This document shows, piece after piece, positions 24,791 through 32,806 of a DNA stretch of 64,000 nucleotides; position 1 is the stretch's first letter; the number at the start of each line of letters is the position of its first letter. The notes under the pieces are model-generated. The model was given only the letters and a program-made list of their open reading frames with translations, was not told the origin of the DNA and made no database searches. Source of the stretch: Catenulispora sp. EB89 (GTDB taxonomy: Bacteria > Actinomycetota > Actinomycetes > Streptomycetales > Catenulisporaceae); contig NZ_JBGCCU010000016.1 in NCBI RefSeq assembly GCF_041261445.1, positions 186,001-250,000 of the forward strand. Direction: 5' to 3'. Both the position numbers and the translations under genes were made by a program.

Positions 24791-25873
24791 ATGGCGAAGG
24801 TCCTCACCGAGGAGGAAGTCGGCGAGCGGATCGAGGCCATGCGGCGCCGGCCGCAGCGCTTCCGCGACGACCGGATCACCATGGCGCACGGCGCCGGCGG
24901 CAAAGCCAGCCGGGCGCTGATCGAGGGCCTGGTCGTGCCGCTGCTCGGGGCGAGCGCGCCGTCCTCGCTCAGCGACGCCGCACCGCTGGCGATCGACGGC
25001 GCGCGGCTGGCTTTCACCACGGACGCGTTCGTGGTCCGGCCGCTGAGCTTCCCCGGCGGCACCATCGGCGATCTGGCCGTCAACGGCACGGTCAACGACC
25101 TCGCGGTCAGCGGCGCGCGGCCGCTGGAACTGGCGCTGGCGATGATCCTCGAGGAGGGGCTGCCGGCCGAGGTGCTTCAGGAGCAGGTCGGCGCGATCGC
25201 CGCCGCGGCCGCGCAGGCCGGCGTCCGGGTGGCGACCGGCGACACCAAGGTGGTCGAGCGCGGCAAGTGCGACGGGATGTACCTCACGACGACCGGGATC
25301 GGCGTGCTGCACGAAGACGCGCGCCTGGACCCGGCGCGCGTGCGCCCCGGCGACAAGGTGCTGGTCTCCGGCACGATCGGCGACCACGGCGTGGCCATCA
25401 TGCTCGCCCGCGGCAACCTGGACCTGGAGGCCGAGGTCCGCAGCGACACCCGCAGCCTGTGGCCGGTGGCGCGGGCGATGCTGGACGCCTGCGGCCCCGA
25501 CATCCGCTGCCTGCGCGACGCCACGCGCGGCGGCGTGGCGACGGTCCTGAACGAGATCGCGGTGGCCGCCGAGGTCGGCGTGCTGATCGCGGAGGACCGC
25601 GTCCCGGTGCGCCCGGAGGTGACGGGGGCGTGCGAGATCCTGGGCATCGACCCGCTGTACGTCGCGAACGAGGGCAAGCTCGTGGCCTTCGTCGCCCCGG
25701 AGGCCGCGGACGCGGCGCTGGAGGCGATGCGCCGTACTGCGGGTGGGGCGGACGCGGCGCTGGTCGGCGAGGTGCGGGCCGAGCCGCCGGGGCGGGTGCT
25801 GGGGCGGACGGGGTTCGGGGGGCATCGGATCATTGATGTGCTGGTGGGGGATCCGTTGCCGCGGATTTGTTGA
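24791..25873 (+). CDS. hypE: HypE, carbamoyl dehydratase
   Basis: 360 residues from ATG 24791 (GGGAG seven bases upstream; the earlier in-frame start at 24761 has none). HypE accepts carbamoyl on its C-terminal Cys and dehydrates it with ATP to thiocyanate for the CN ligands. The C-terminus is DPLPRIC, ending in the required Cys. The AIR-synthase-type ATP motifs are seen in MAHGAGGKASRALIEG, FTTDAFVVRP, VNGTVNDLAVSGA, GDTKVVERG, and CLRDATRGGVATVLNEIA. Last gene of the hydrogenase operon. Confidence 0.97.
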   Translation: MAKVLTEEEVGERIEAMRRRPQRFRDDRITMAHGAGGKASRALIEGLVVPLLGASAPSSLSDAAPLAIDGARLAFTTDAFVVRPLSFPGGTIGDLAVNGTVNDLAVSGARPLELALAMILEEGLPAEVLQEQVGAIAAAAAQAGVRVATGDTKVVERGKCDGMYLTTTGIGVLHEDARLDPARVRPGDKVLVSGTIGDHGVAIMLARGNLDLEAEVRSDTRSLWPVARAMLDACGPDIRCLRDATRGGVATVLNEIAVAAEVGVLIAEDRVPVRPEVTGACEILGIDPLYVANEGKLVAFVAPEAADAALEAMRRTAGGADAALVGEVRAEPPGRVLGRTGFGGHRIIDVLVGDPLPRIC

Positions 25874-25978
25874 GGGGTGACGGTCGCGAGCGCGACACGT
25901 GGCGCTCAAAGATTCAGCAAACGCGAGCCGGCCGGCCCCAGGCGAACACCCGGAGCCGGCCCATCCAGCATCAAGCCA

Positions 25979-26275
25979 CTACTTGTTGAGATGCTGCTTC
26001 GCCCGCGCGGTCAGCTGCTCGACCTTCCCCTTGGCCTCCATGCCGTCGTCGTCGGTGACGGCGCCGGCCACTTCCTTGGCCTTGCCCTTGACGCCCTGGC
26101 CGACGTTCTTCGCAGTGTCCTTCGCCTTGTCGGCGGCGTGCGCGGCGCGGGCCTCGTCCTGGTCGGCCTGGCCCTCGGCCTGCATGCGCTCGTTTCCGGC
26201 GGCCTTGCCGGCGGCTTCCTTGATCTTCCCCTTGGCGTCCTTGGCTGCGTGCTTGGCCTTGTCACCGACGCTCAT
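25979..26275 (-). CDS. CsbD-family stress protein
   Basis: 98 residues. Low-complexity, highly charged Ala/Lys/Gly/Glu protein with repeating KAKDxxGKxKEAAGKAxGxE segments: KGKIKEAAGKAAGNERMQAEGQ and, later, VKGKAKEVAGAVTDDDGMEAKGKVEQ, i.e. two CsbD motifs. CsbD proteins are general-stress induced in Bacillus and other bacteria; the molecular role is unknown. GAGAGGAACCGCC precedes the ATG. The 105 bp between hypE and this gene shows no feature. Confidence 0.9.
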   Translation of the reverse strand: MSVGDKAKHAAKDAKGKIKEAAGKAAGNERMQAEGQADQDEARAAHAADKAKDTAKNVGQGVKGKAKEVAGAVTDDDGMEAKGKVEQLTARAKQHLNK

Positions 26276-26368
26276 GGCGGTTCCTCTCTGCGGATGTCTC
26301 GATCGTGTGAGGCGTCCTCGTAACCGTCACGCGCCGGATGAAACGGTCGACATGACATGAATCACCTG

Positions 26369-26635
26369 TCAACGGCTGCCCTGCACGTCGGCCGGTGGGA
26401 ACTGCTCGAATTCCGCCAGTGTGCAGCGCAGCCGCAGGCCGTCCGGCGCCGCCGACGCCACCTCGAGCGTCGTCATCGGTATCAGGCGCGCGATCCCTCC
26501 CTCGTGCCGCGGCCGCAGGGCCACCTGCACGGCGAAGGTGCCCGAGGGGTCCAGGTCGATGCGCTCCACCTCGCCGATGAAGCCCTCGTCGCCCTTGACC
26601 GCCATGCCTAGGGTGATCTCGATGGCGTCTGCCAT
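26369..26635 (-). CDS. Small PRC-barrel-like protein
   Basis: 88 residues, ATG 26635 with GGAGGCCATCAC before it. Sequence ITLGMAVKGDEGFIGEVERIDLDPSGTF...VQVALRP then RLIPMTTLEVA resembles the six-stranded PRC-barrel (photosynthetic reaction centre H-subunit-like) fold used in stress-response and RNA-processing proteins. No other domain. It is transcribed like CsbD and the kinase and may be co-regulated; the kinase stop is 13 bp upstream. Confidence 0.7.
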   Translation of the reverse strand: MADAIEITLGMAVKGDEGFIGEVERIDLDPSGTFAVQVALRPRHEGGIARLIPMTTLEVASAAPDGLRLRCTLAEFEQFPPADVQGSR

Positions 26636-26648
26636 GTGATGGCCTCCT

Positions 26649-27992
26649 TTAGTGGTGGCATCCGTCCTTGTGGTGGCCCTTGCCGTTCTGGCCGTGGTCG
26701 CCCTGGTCGCCCTGGTCGGCCTGGCAGTTCTTCGATGCCGATGCCGACGACGACACCGACGCCGACGTGCGCGCCACGACAGCCGCCGTCGACGGCCGGG
26801 CAGAAACGCTGCCGGAAGGGACCGCGGCGGTGCCCGGAGACGATGTGGGGCCCGGCGACGAGCCGGCCGCTCCGGCACCGGGGGTCATCGGCGCCGGAAT
26901 CTGCGTGTCGGCCGAGGCACCGGGGGTCAGCCAGTCGGCGCCCAGCCCGACGACGGCGACCGCAGCACACGCCGCCACGCCGATACCCGCCAGACGCCGC
27001 CGAGTCGACGCAGCTGCGACGACAGCGGCCAGCGGCCGCCGAGTCGATGCGGCCGAGCCGACGACAGGCTCCGAGGCAACGGGTTCCGAAACGACCGGCC
27101 CCGGCCCCGAGGCAACGGGCCCGGGATCGCCGGAACCAACGCCCGAACCCCAAGCATCGACCACCGGAAGCTCCATCGTGTGGTCGCCGGCCCTCACCGC
27201 CGGCAGCTCGTCCTCAGCCACCGCCAACAGCCCACCGACCTCCCCGGCCGCCGGCCGAACCGCCGGGTCCCTCGCCGTCAGCGTCCGCAGCACCCGCATC
27301 CACCCCGGCCCGAGCCGCGCCGGTATCCGCGGCGGCCGCAGCGCGTTGGCCGTCGCACGCTCCATCGGCGTCCCCTGATACGCACGCTCGCCGCTCAGCG
27401 CCTCCAACAGCACCAGCCCCAGCGCGTAGACGTCCGTCGCGGACGTCACCGACAGCCCCTGCGCCTGCTCCGGCGCGAGGTAGCCGGCGGTGCCGACGAC
27501 GCAGTCGGTGCTGGTGAGCGCCGGGCTGTCGGCGGCGTGCGCGTAGCCGAAGTCCGCGAGGTACGCCGTCCCGTCGTCGGCGAGCAGCACGTTGCCGGGC
27601 TTGACGTCGCGGTGCACGATACCGCCGGCGTGGATGTGCGACAGGGCGTCGGCCAGGGCCGCCCCGATCCGTTTCACCTCCCGCGGCTCGACCGGGCCCC
27701 GGGCCGCGAGCCGGGCCAGCGTCGTGCCGCGAACGAGCGGCATCACGATGAAGCGATGGCGGTCGGCGCCCAGGCCCGAGTCGTAGACCGGCAGCAGATG
27801 CGGATGGGCCAGGGACGCCAGGATCCTGGTTTCCTCGTCGACCCGCTCCGAGCGGGTGTCGCCGATGTCCGTGTAGCGGAAGACCTTCACGGCCACCTCG
27901 CGCCGCAGCACGGTGTCCTCGGCCTCATAAACGCACGCCGTCGCCCCCTCTCCGATGAGGGGACCCAGAACGTAACGCCGCCCCACGTCCAT
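26649..27992 (-). CDS. Membrane-anchored Ser/Thr protein kinase with His-rich extracytoplasmic tail
   Basis: 447 residues from ATG 27992 (AGAGAGGAGCAGGCG upstream). Hanks kinase domain at ~1-265: glycine loop IGEGATACVYEAED, Lys36 in VAVKV, HRDVKPGN with Asp129, DFG at 147-149, GTAGYLAPEQ activation/P+1 loop. A Ser/Pro/Gly-rich linker follows (VASGPGPVVSEPVASEPV), one membrane segment at ~334-354, then a ~93-residue outer part. No PASTA repeats; instead a Thr/Ser/Pro-rich stalk ends in NCQADQGDQGDHGQ and GKGHHKDGCHH, with two Cys and many His. The outer tail could bind metal. Downstream genes are the PRC-barrel and CsbD proteins. Confidence 0.92.
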   Translation of the reverse strand: MDVGRRYVLGPLIGEGATACVYEAEDTVLRREVAVKVFRYTDIGDTRSERVDEETRILASLAHPHLLPVYDSGLGADRHRFIVMPLVRGTTLARLAARGPVEPREVKRIGAALADALSHIHAGGIVHRDVKPGNVLLADDGTAYLADFGYAHAADSPALTSTDCVVGTAGYLAPEQAQGLSVTSATDVYALGLVLLEALSGERAYQGTPMERATANALRPPRIPARLGPGWMRVLRTLTARDPAVRPAAGEVGGLLAVAEDELPAVRAGDHTMELPVVDAWGSGVGSGDPGPVASGPGPVVSEPVASEPVVGSAASTRRPLAAVVAAASTRRRLAGIGVAACAAVAVVGLGADWLTPGASADTQIPAPMTPGAGAAGSSPGPTSSPGTAAVPSGSVSARPSTAAVVARTSASVSSSASASKNCQADQGDQGDHGQNGKGHHKDGCHH

Positions 27993-28140
27993 CGCCTGCT
28001 CCTCTCTGCTCCGCCGCGCGCCATCGCGCATCGCGCATCGCGCTCCGTAGCCCAGATACCGCGCTGTACCCAAAGCGCCGGACACCAATCACGCCACCCC
28101 CTTGATGCGCGTCCCAGCGCGCCCCGGGACACTGGTGGGT

Positions 28141-30306
28141 GTGGCACGGTCGACGCAGGCGGTTTCCGGAACCGGGAGTGTGAGCGGCCTCGGCGCGGCC
28201 TGGTACCGCTCGATCAAGACCGCCTCCCGCTCCGGCATGCGCGTCGAGCGGGCGTTCAACGACCCCTGGGCCGCGCTGCGCTCCGGGCTCGGCGTGGCGA
28301 TCGCCGTCTTCGGCGCGCTGGCCTGGCTCGGGCCGGCGCACGCCGTGCTCCCCGCGCTCGGCGCGCAGCTGACCGGGATGACCAGCGTGCTGCCCGGCTA
28401 CCGGCGCGGGCCGGGGCTGACCGCCTCGACCGCGCTCGGCCTGTTCGCCAGCGCGTTCGTGGGCAACGCGGTGGCGCCCTGGCCCGCGCTGTTCGTGCTC
28501 GTGCTCGCGCTGTGGGCGTTCGGGGCGGCGATGTTCTGGGCGCTGGGCGCCGCGCCCGGGATCGCCGCGTCGATGACCGTGCCGGTCATGCTGACGATCG
28601 TGCGCCCGCCCCGCGACTTCGGCGACGCCGTCCAGTTCGCGCTGCTCATCGGCGCCGGCGGGGCGGTGCAGGTGGTCCTGGCGCTGGCCTGGCCCGACCG
28701 CTTGTGGAGCGCGCAGCGCGGCGCGCTGGCCGACGCCTGCGCCTCGGTGGCCGACTACGCGCGCCGCCTGAGCCGGGACCAGGACGCGGTCTTCGACCCC
28801 AACGCGCTGGCCCAGGCCCGGGCCGCCGCCACGCTCACCCCGCGCCAGGCGCGTCGCCGGCCGTCCGAGCTCTCGGGTATCCGCGTGCTGATGGACGAGG
28901 TCCGCGCCGTGCTGGCCGTGCTCGCCAAACCGCCCGGCCGGATGCCCGACCTAGAACGTACGCAGGTCCGCGATCTGCTGCTGGCCGCGGCCAACGTGCT
29001 CGACACCGCCGCCGGCTCGATCCGCACCGGATCGGTCGTGCCGCCTTCGACCGCGCTGCTCACGGCGATGGAGAAGGCGGCGCGGGACAGCATCGCGGGA
29101 GAGGCCGCGCAGAACGCGGCGGAGAAGCTGATCGACCTGCTCGCCCAGGTCGACGCGGTGCTGCGGCAGACCGACGAAGGCGAGAGCGGCGAAAGCGGCG
29201 GCCCCGGACGCCGCGGCTTCCTCCGTCGGCCGGGCACCCGCCAGCGCCTGGACCAGGCGTGGCGCACCGTACGCCGGGAACTGCGCCGCGACTCCCCGAT
29301 CCTGCGGCACGCCCTGCGCGTGGCCGTGGTGGTGGCGGTGACCGACGGGATCTGCAAGCTGTTCAACGTGCAGCACGGCTACTGGGCCGCGCTGACCGTC
29401 GTGATGGTGATGCGCCCGGACTTCTCCCAGACCTTCGGCCGCGGCGTCGCACGCTTCGCCGGCACGCTGGTCGGCGTCGCCATCGCCTCGACCGTCGTGC
29501 TGCTCTTCCACCCCGACCCCTGGGTGGCCGCGGTGCTGGCGGTGGCCTGCACCGGCGCGCTGTACCTGGTGATGCAGTCCGGCTACCTGGTCGCCAGCAC
29601 CCTGATCACCGCCTACATCGTCTTCCTGCTGTCCATGGACGGGCTCGCGCTGGCCAGCACCGTGCGCGAGCGCGTCGCACTGACGCTGCTCGGCGGGCTG
29701 ATCATCTTCACCTCGTACGCGCTGTGGCCGTCCTGGCAGACCGTGACGCTCGCCGGCCGCCTGGCCGACCTGATCGAGACCACCGGGACGTACGCCGCGT
29801 CGGCGATCGAGGCGGTCGCCGAACCGGGGCCGGGCAGCCGCAGACGCGCCCGCGAAGCCCTGCTCGACTCGCGCGACGCCTACCTCGCGCTGGAGTCGGC
29901 CGCGCTGGCCGCCGCGCAGGAACCGGTGCGCGACCGGGGACCCAGCCGCGAAGGACTGACCCGCGCACACCACGCCCTGGCCCGGTTGTTCGAGGCGGCG
30001 GTCGTCCTGCAGACGCACCTGCCTTCCGACGACGAACCGGCGCGAGCGCGACCTGCCGCCTCGGCGTTCGCGCGCACCGTGCGCGCCGCGCTGCTCGTCA
30101 CCGCCGATCAGGTCCGCGACGGAGAGACGGTCACCTCGACGGACTTGGACGGCGCTCTGACGACATGGCGCGCGGCGCAGGACGGGATACCGGCGACGAT
30201 CCTGCTGGACGCCGCCCGCCTCGCCGCCGAGGCCAACCGGCTCCAGGGTCTGCTGACCACGCTCGACACCGCTCCCCCGGCAGGTCCGGTCGCCGCGACC
30301 GGCTGA
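28141..30306 (+). CDS. FUSC-family (aromatic acid exporter-like) membrane protein
   Basis: 721 residues from a GTG at 28141 (in-frame alternatives ATG 28105 and TTG 28102 lack ribosome binding sites). Two blocks of membrane segments: ~40-195 (WAALRSGLGVAIAVFGALAWL onward) and ~395-530, the second with the FUSC motif HGYWAALTVVMVMRPDFSQTFGRG. Between and after them are cytosolic helical regions of ~170-190 residues. This is the two-module layout of YccS/YhfK-type exporters of aromatic acids. It is divergent from the kinase across 148 bp containing a short GCGCATC tandem repeat. Confidence 0.88.
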   Translation: MARSTQAVSGTGSVSGLGAAWYRSIKTASRSGMRVERAFNDPWAALRSGLGVAIAVFGALAWLGPAHAVLPALGAQLTGMTSVLPGYRRGPGLTASTALGLFASAFVGNAVAPWPALFVLVLALWAFGAAMFWALGAAPGIAASMTVPVMLTIVRPPRDFGDAVQFALLIGAGGAVQVVLALAWPDRLWSAQRGALADACASVADYARRLSRDQDAVFDPNALAQARAAATLTPRQARRRPSELSGIRVLMDEVRAVLAVLAKPPGRMPDLERTQVRDLLLAAANVLDTAAGSIRTGSVVPPSTALLTAMEKAARDSIAGEAAQNAAEKLIDLLAQVDAVLRQTDEGESGESGGPGRRGFLRRPGTRQRLDQAWRTVRRELRRDSPILRHALRVAVVVAVTDGICKLFNVQHGYWAALTVVMVMRPDFSQTFGRGVARFAGTLVGVAIASTVVLLFHPDPWVAAVLAVACTGALYLVMQSGYLVASTLITAYIVFLLSMDGLALASTVRERVALTLLGGLIIFTSYALWPSWQTVTLAGRLADLIETTGTYAASAIEAVAEPGPGSRRRAREALLDSRDAYLALESAALAAAQEPVRDRGPSREGLTRAHHALARLFEAAVVLQTHLPSDDEPARARPAASAFARTVRAALLVTADQVRDGETVTSTDLDGALTTWRAAQDGIPATILLDAARLAAEANRLQGLLTTLDTAPPAGPVAATG

Positions 30307-30329
30307 GTCCGGTTCGGCGCCGGTCGGGT

Positions 30330-31040
30330 CTAGCGTGCGGCGTAGCCGGTGATCAGGGCGCTGATGATGTCGGTGAGGGATGGTTCGACGTCGACGACGG
30401 CGTGGGCGAGTTCGGGTTCGGATTCGTAGAAGGCCCGCAGATTCGTGCCCGGCGCGGCCATCTGCCACATCGCTCCGGCCAGGGAGGTGGTGCTGGCGAC
30501 GACGCTGCGGGCCTGGTCCAGGCGCAGCGGGGTGGCGGTGCAGAGGGCAGCGGCGATCTCGGCGACGGCGGCGATGGCTCGGGTTTTGAAGGCTTTGACC
30601 TTCTCGAATGAGACGTTGCGTTCCAGGTTCAGCGGGGTGTGTGCGAGCAGGTCGCAGAACAGGGGCCGGGACACCAGGGAGTGTGCGAGGACCGCGGCGG
30701 CGTCGTGCGCGGCCTGGTCCTGGTCATGGCGTCCGGTGGCGGCAGCGGCAGCGGTCGCAGCGGCGGCGGGTCGGGTGGCGAGGGCTTCGAGTTCGGCGCG
30801 GACCGCCGTCGACCACTCGCTCCACGCGTCGGCGGCGAGCTGCAGAAAGATGTCCTCGCGGGTCTCGAAGTAGCGCAGCATCGCCGACTTGTGCATGCCG
30901 ACCTCGTCGGCGACAGCGCTGGCCGTCACCGCGCGCACGCCGTCGGCCGTGGCGAGCCGGGCAGCCGCCGCCAGGATGGCCTGCTGCCGGGCGTGCTTGG
31001 CCTCGGGGGTTCGGGCACGTTCGAAGTCAACTCCGGTCAT
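30330..31040 (-). CDS. TetR-family transcriptional regulator
   Basis: 236 residues. N-terminal helix-turn-helix at about 18-65: ILAAAARLATADGVRAVTASAVADEVGMHKSAMLRYFETREDIF. The remaining ligand-binding half is all-helical with a Poly-Ala/Thr loop (ATAAAAATGRHDQDQ). It faces the SDR gene at 31148 and their shared 107-bp region holds three copies of a 21-bp palindromic element, so it very probably represses both itself and the SDR. Confidence 0.9.
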   Translation of the reverse strand: MTGVDFERARTPEAKHARQQAILAAAARLATADGVRAVTASAVADEVGMHKSAMLRYFETREDIFLQLAADAWSEWSTAVRAELEALATRPAAAATAAAAATGRHDQDQAAHDAAAVLAHSLVSRPLFCDLLAHTPLNLERNVSFEKVKAFKTRAIAAVAEIAAALCTATPLRLDQARSVVASTTSLAGAMWQMAAPGTNLRAFYESEPELAHAVVDVEPSLTDIISALITGYAAR

Positions 31041-31058
31041 CCGTCCAGGCTACCACCA

Positions 31059-31142
31059 TATCGAAACTACGTTGCAGTAGAGATGATCCAGTATGGATCT
31101 ACCACAACCGGGTTGCAGTACTAGCGAAACCGTGTTGCACTA
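31059..31142. promoter_or_regulatory. Three copies of a 21-bp TetR-type operator
   Basis: Sites at 31059-31079, 31100-31120 and 31122-31142 follow TA-n-C-n-n-AAC-nnn-GTTGCA-S-TA. The best copy, 31122-31142, reads TAGCGAAAC, CGT, GTTGCACTA: two nine-base arms that match in seven positions as an inverted repeat. The centre-to-centre distances are 41 and 22 bp. The last site ends five bases before the SDR ATG, which has no ribosome binding site of its own, so binding would block initiation directly. Confidence 0.75.
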
Positions 31143-31147
31143 GAACC

Positions 31148-32020
31148 ATGAGTACACAGCCTGAAACCTGGTTCATCACCGGCTCCTCCCGCGGCTTCGG
31201 CCGCTCCCTGGCCGTCGCCGCCCTACGGGCCGGCGACCACGTCGTGGCCACCGCCCGCCGTCCCGAACAGCTCGCCGACCTGGCCGCCGAGTACGGCGAC
31301 CGGGTGCTCCCGGTGGCGCTGGACGTGACCGACGCCGCCGCGGCCGAGGCCGCGCTGGCCGCCGGGGCCGCGAAGTACGGCCGGATCGACGTCGTGGTCA
31401 ACAACGCCGGCTACGCCAACCTCTCCCCCGTCGAGACCACCGACGAGGCCGACTTCCGGCGGCAGTTCGACACCAACTTCTGGGGCGTCTACAACGTCTC
31501 GCGCGCCGCGCTGCCGCTGCTGAAGAAGCAGGGGGCGGGCGTCGTGATCCAGTTCTCCTCGGTCGGCGGCCGCGTCGGCCACACCCCCGGACTCGGCTCC
31601 TACCAGGCGGCGAAGTTCGCCGTCGACGGGTTCACCCGGGTCCTGGCAGCCGAGACCGCGCCGTTCGGCATCCGGTACGTGGTGGTCGAGCCGGGCGGGT
31701 TCGCGACCGACTGGGCCGGGTCGTCGATGCGGATCGAGGACATCCCCGAGGACTACCGGCAGACCGTCGGAGCCATGGGCGAGCGGCTGCGGGCCGGCGG
31801 CGCCGCCGTGCAGGGCGACCCCGACCGGGCCGCGGAGATCCTGGTGCGGGTCGTGCACGCCGACAACCTGCCGAGCCACCTTCTGCTCGGTGCCGGAGCG
31901 GTGGGGATGGCGCTGGACTACTCCCGCGGCCAGATCGCCGAGGCGGGCGCCTGGCAGGCTGTCTCCGCTTCCGCCGACACCGGTGCCGACTACCCGGTCG
32001 AGCTGCCGACCGCCCGCTAG
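31148..32020 (+). CDS. Short-chain dehydrogenase/reductase
   Basis: 290 residues. Classical SDR: NAD(P) motif TGSSRGFGRSL near the N-terminus, NNAGYANL, catalytic Ser in QFSSVGG and Tyr-x-x-x-Lys in SYQAAKFAVDG. Arg after TGSS and ATARR at the end of beta-2 favour NADP(H). The ATG at 31148 follows an operator directly, with no Shine-Dalgarno; the message may be leaderless. A second SDR follows after 35 bp. Substrate unknown. Confidence 0.9.
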   Translation: MSTQPETWFITGSSRGFGRSLAVAALRAGDHVVATARRPEQLADLAAEYGDRVLPVALDVTDAAAAEAALAAGAAKYGRIDVVVNNAGYANLSPVETTDEADFRRQFDTNFWGVYNVSRAALPLLKKQGAGVVIQFSSVGGRVGHTPGLGSYQAAKFAVDGFTRVLAAETAPFGIRYVVVEPGGFATDWAGSSMRIEDIPEDYRQTVGAMGERLRAGGAAVQGDPDRAAEILVRVVHADNLPSHLLLGAGAVGMALDYSRGQIAEAGAWQAVSASADTGADYPVELPTAR

Positions 32021-32055
32021 ATCCGCCGCTGATAACTGGTATGAGGGAGCAGGTC

Positions 32056-32805
32056 ATGCAAGAGAACGAATTCGCCGGCCGGGTCGCGCTGGTCACCGGC
32101 GCCGGGTCCGGCATGGGACGCGCGACCGCGGTCCTGCTCGCCCAGCGCGGCGCGGCGGTCACCGTCGTCGGGCGGCGCGAGAACAAGCTCGCCGAGGCCG
32201 TGGCCGAGATAGCCGCCGCGGGCGGGAAGGCGCTGGCCGTGCCCGGGGACGTCAGCCGGCCGGAGGATGTCGAGCGTGCGGTCGCTCGCACCGTCGAGCA
32301 GTTCGGTGCGCTGCACTACGCGGTGAACAACGCCGGGGTCTCCGGCACCTTCGTCCCACTGCCCGAGATGACCCCCGAGCAGTGGCGGCGCACCATCGAC
32401 ATCGATCTCAGCAGCCTGTTCTACGGGCTCAAGTACGAGATCCCGGCGATCCTGGAGGCCGGCGGCGGCGCGATCGTCAACGTCTCCAGCGTGTTCGCCG
32501 ACCGCGGCGGCCCGACGCCGGAGTACTCCAGCGCCAAGCACGGGATCCGCGGCCTCACGCGCAGCGCCGCGATCGAGTTCGGCGGCCGGGGCGTGCGCGT
32601 CAACGAGCTCCAGCCCGGCGTCATCGACACCGAGATGACGCAGGGCAACGCCGAGGGGACGCGAGAAGTCGTCGAGCACGGCATCCCGATGCGGCGGGTG
32701 GGGACCGGCGAGGAGATCGCCACCGCGGTGTCGTTCCTGCTCTCCGGCGACGCTTCGTACATCAACGGCGCGCACCTGGCCGTGGACGGCGGGTTCCTCG
32801 CCTGA
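32056..32805 (+). CDS. Short-chain dehydrogenase/reductase
   Basis: 249 residues from ATG 32056, chosen because GGGAGCAGG lies just before it (an in-frame ATG at 32041 lacks one). Motifs: TGAGSGMGRATA, NNAGVSGTFVPLP, VNVSSVFADRGG with the catalytic Ser, Tyr-S-S-A-Lys in EYSSAKHG, and the usual C-terminal INGAHLAVDGGFLA. It shares an operon with the preceding SDR. It ends one base before the stop of the convergent TetR gene. Confidence 0.92.
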   Translation: MQENEFAGRVALVTGAGSGMGRATAVLLAQRGAAVTVVGRRENKLAEAVAEIAAAGGKALAVPGDVSRPEDVERAVARTVEQFGALHYAVNNAGVSGTFVPLPEMTPEQWRRTIDIDLSSLFYGLKYEIPAILEAGGGAIVNVSSVFADRGGPTPEYSSAKHGIRGLTRSAAIEFGGRGVRVNELQPGVIDTEMTQGNAEGTREVVEHGIPMRRVGTGEEIATAVSFLLSGDASYINGAHLAVDGGFLA

Positions 32806-32806
32806 G

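Noticed and set aside
22702-25095. 797-codon open frame on the minus strand
   Set aside because: Antisense to hypA through hypE, all of which have intact family motifs.
26652-30611. 1319-codon open frame on the plus strand
   Set aside because: It runs antisense to the Ser/Thr kinase and then out of frame through the FUSC gene; the sequence is Arg/Pro/Gly-rich shadow translation of GC-rich DNA, with no domain.
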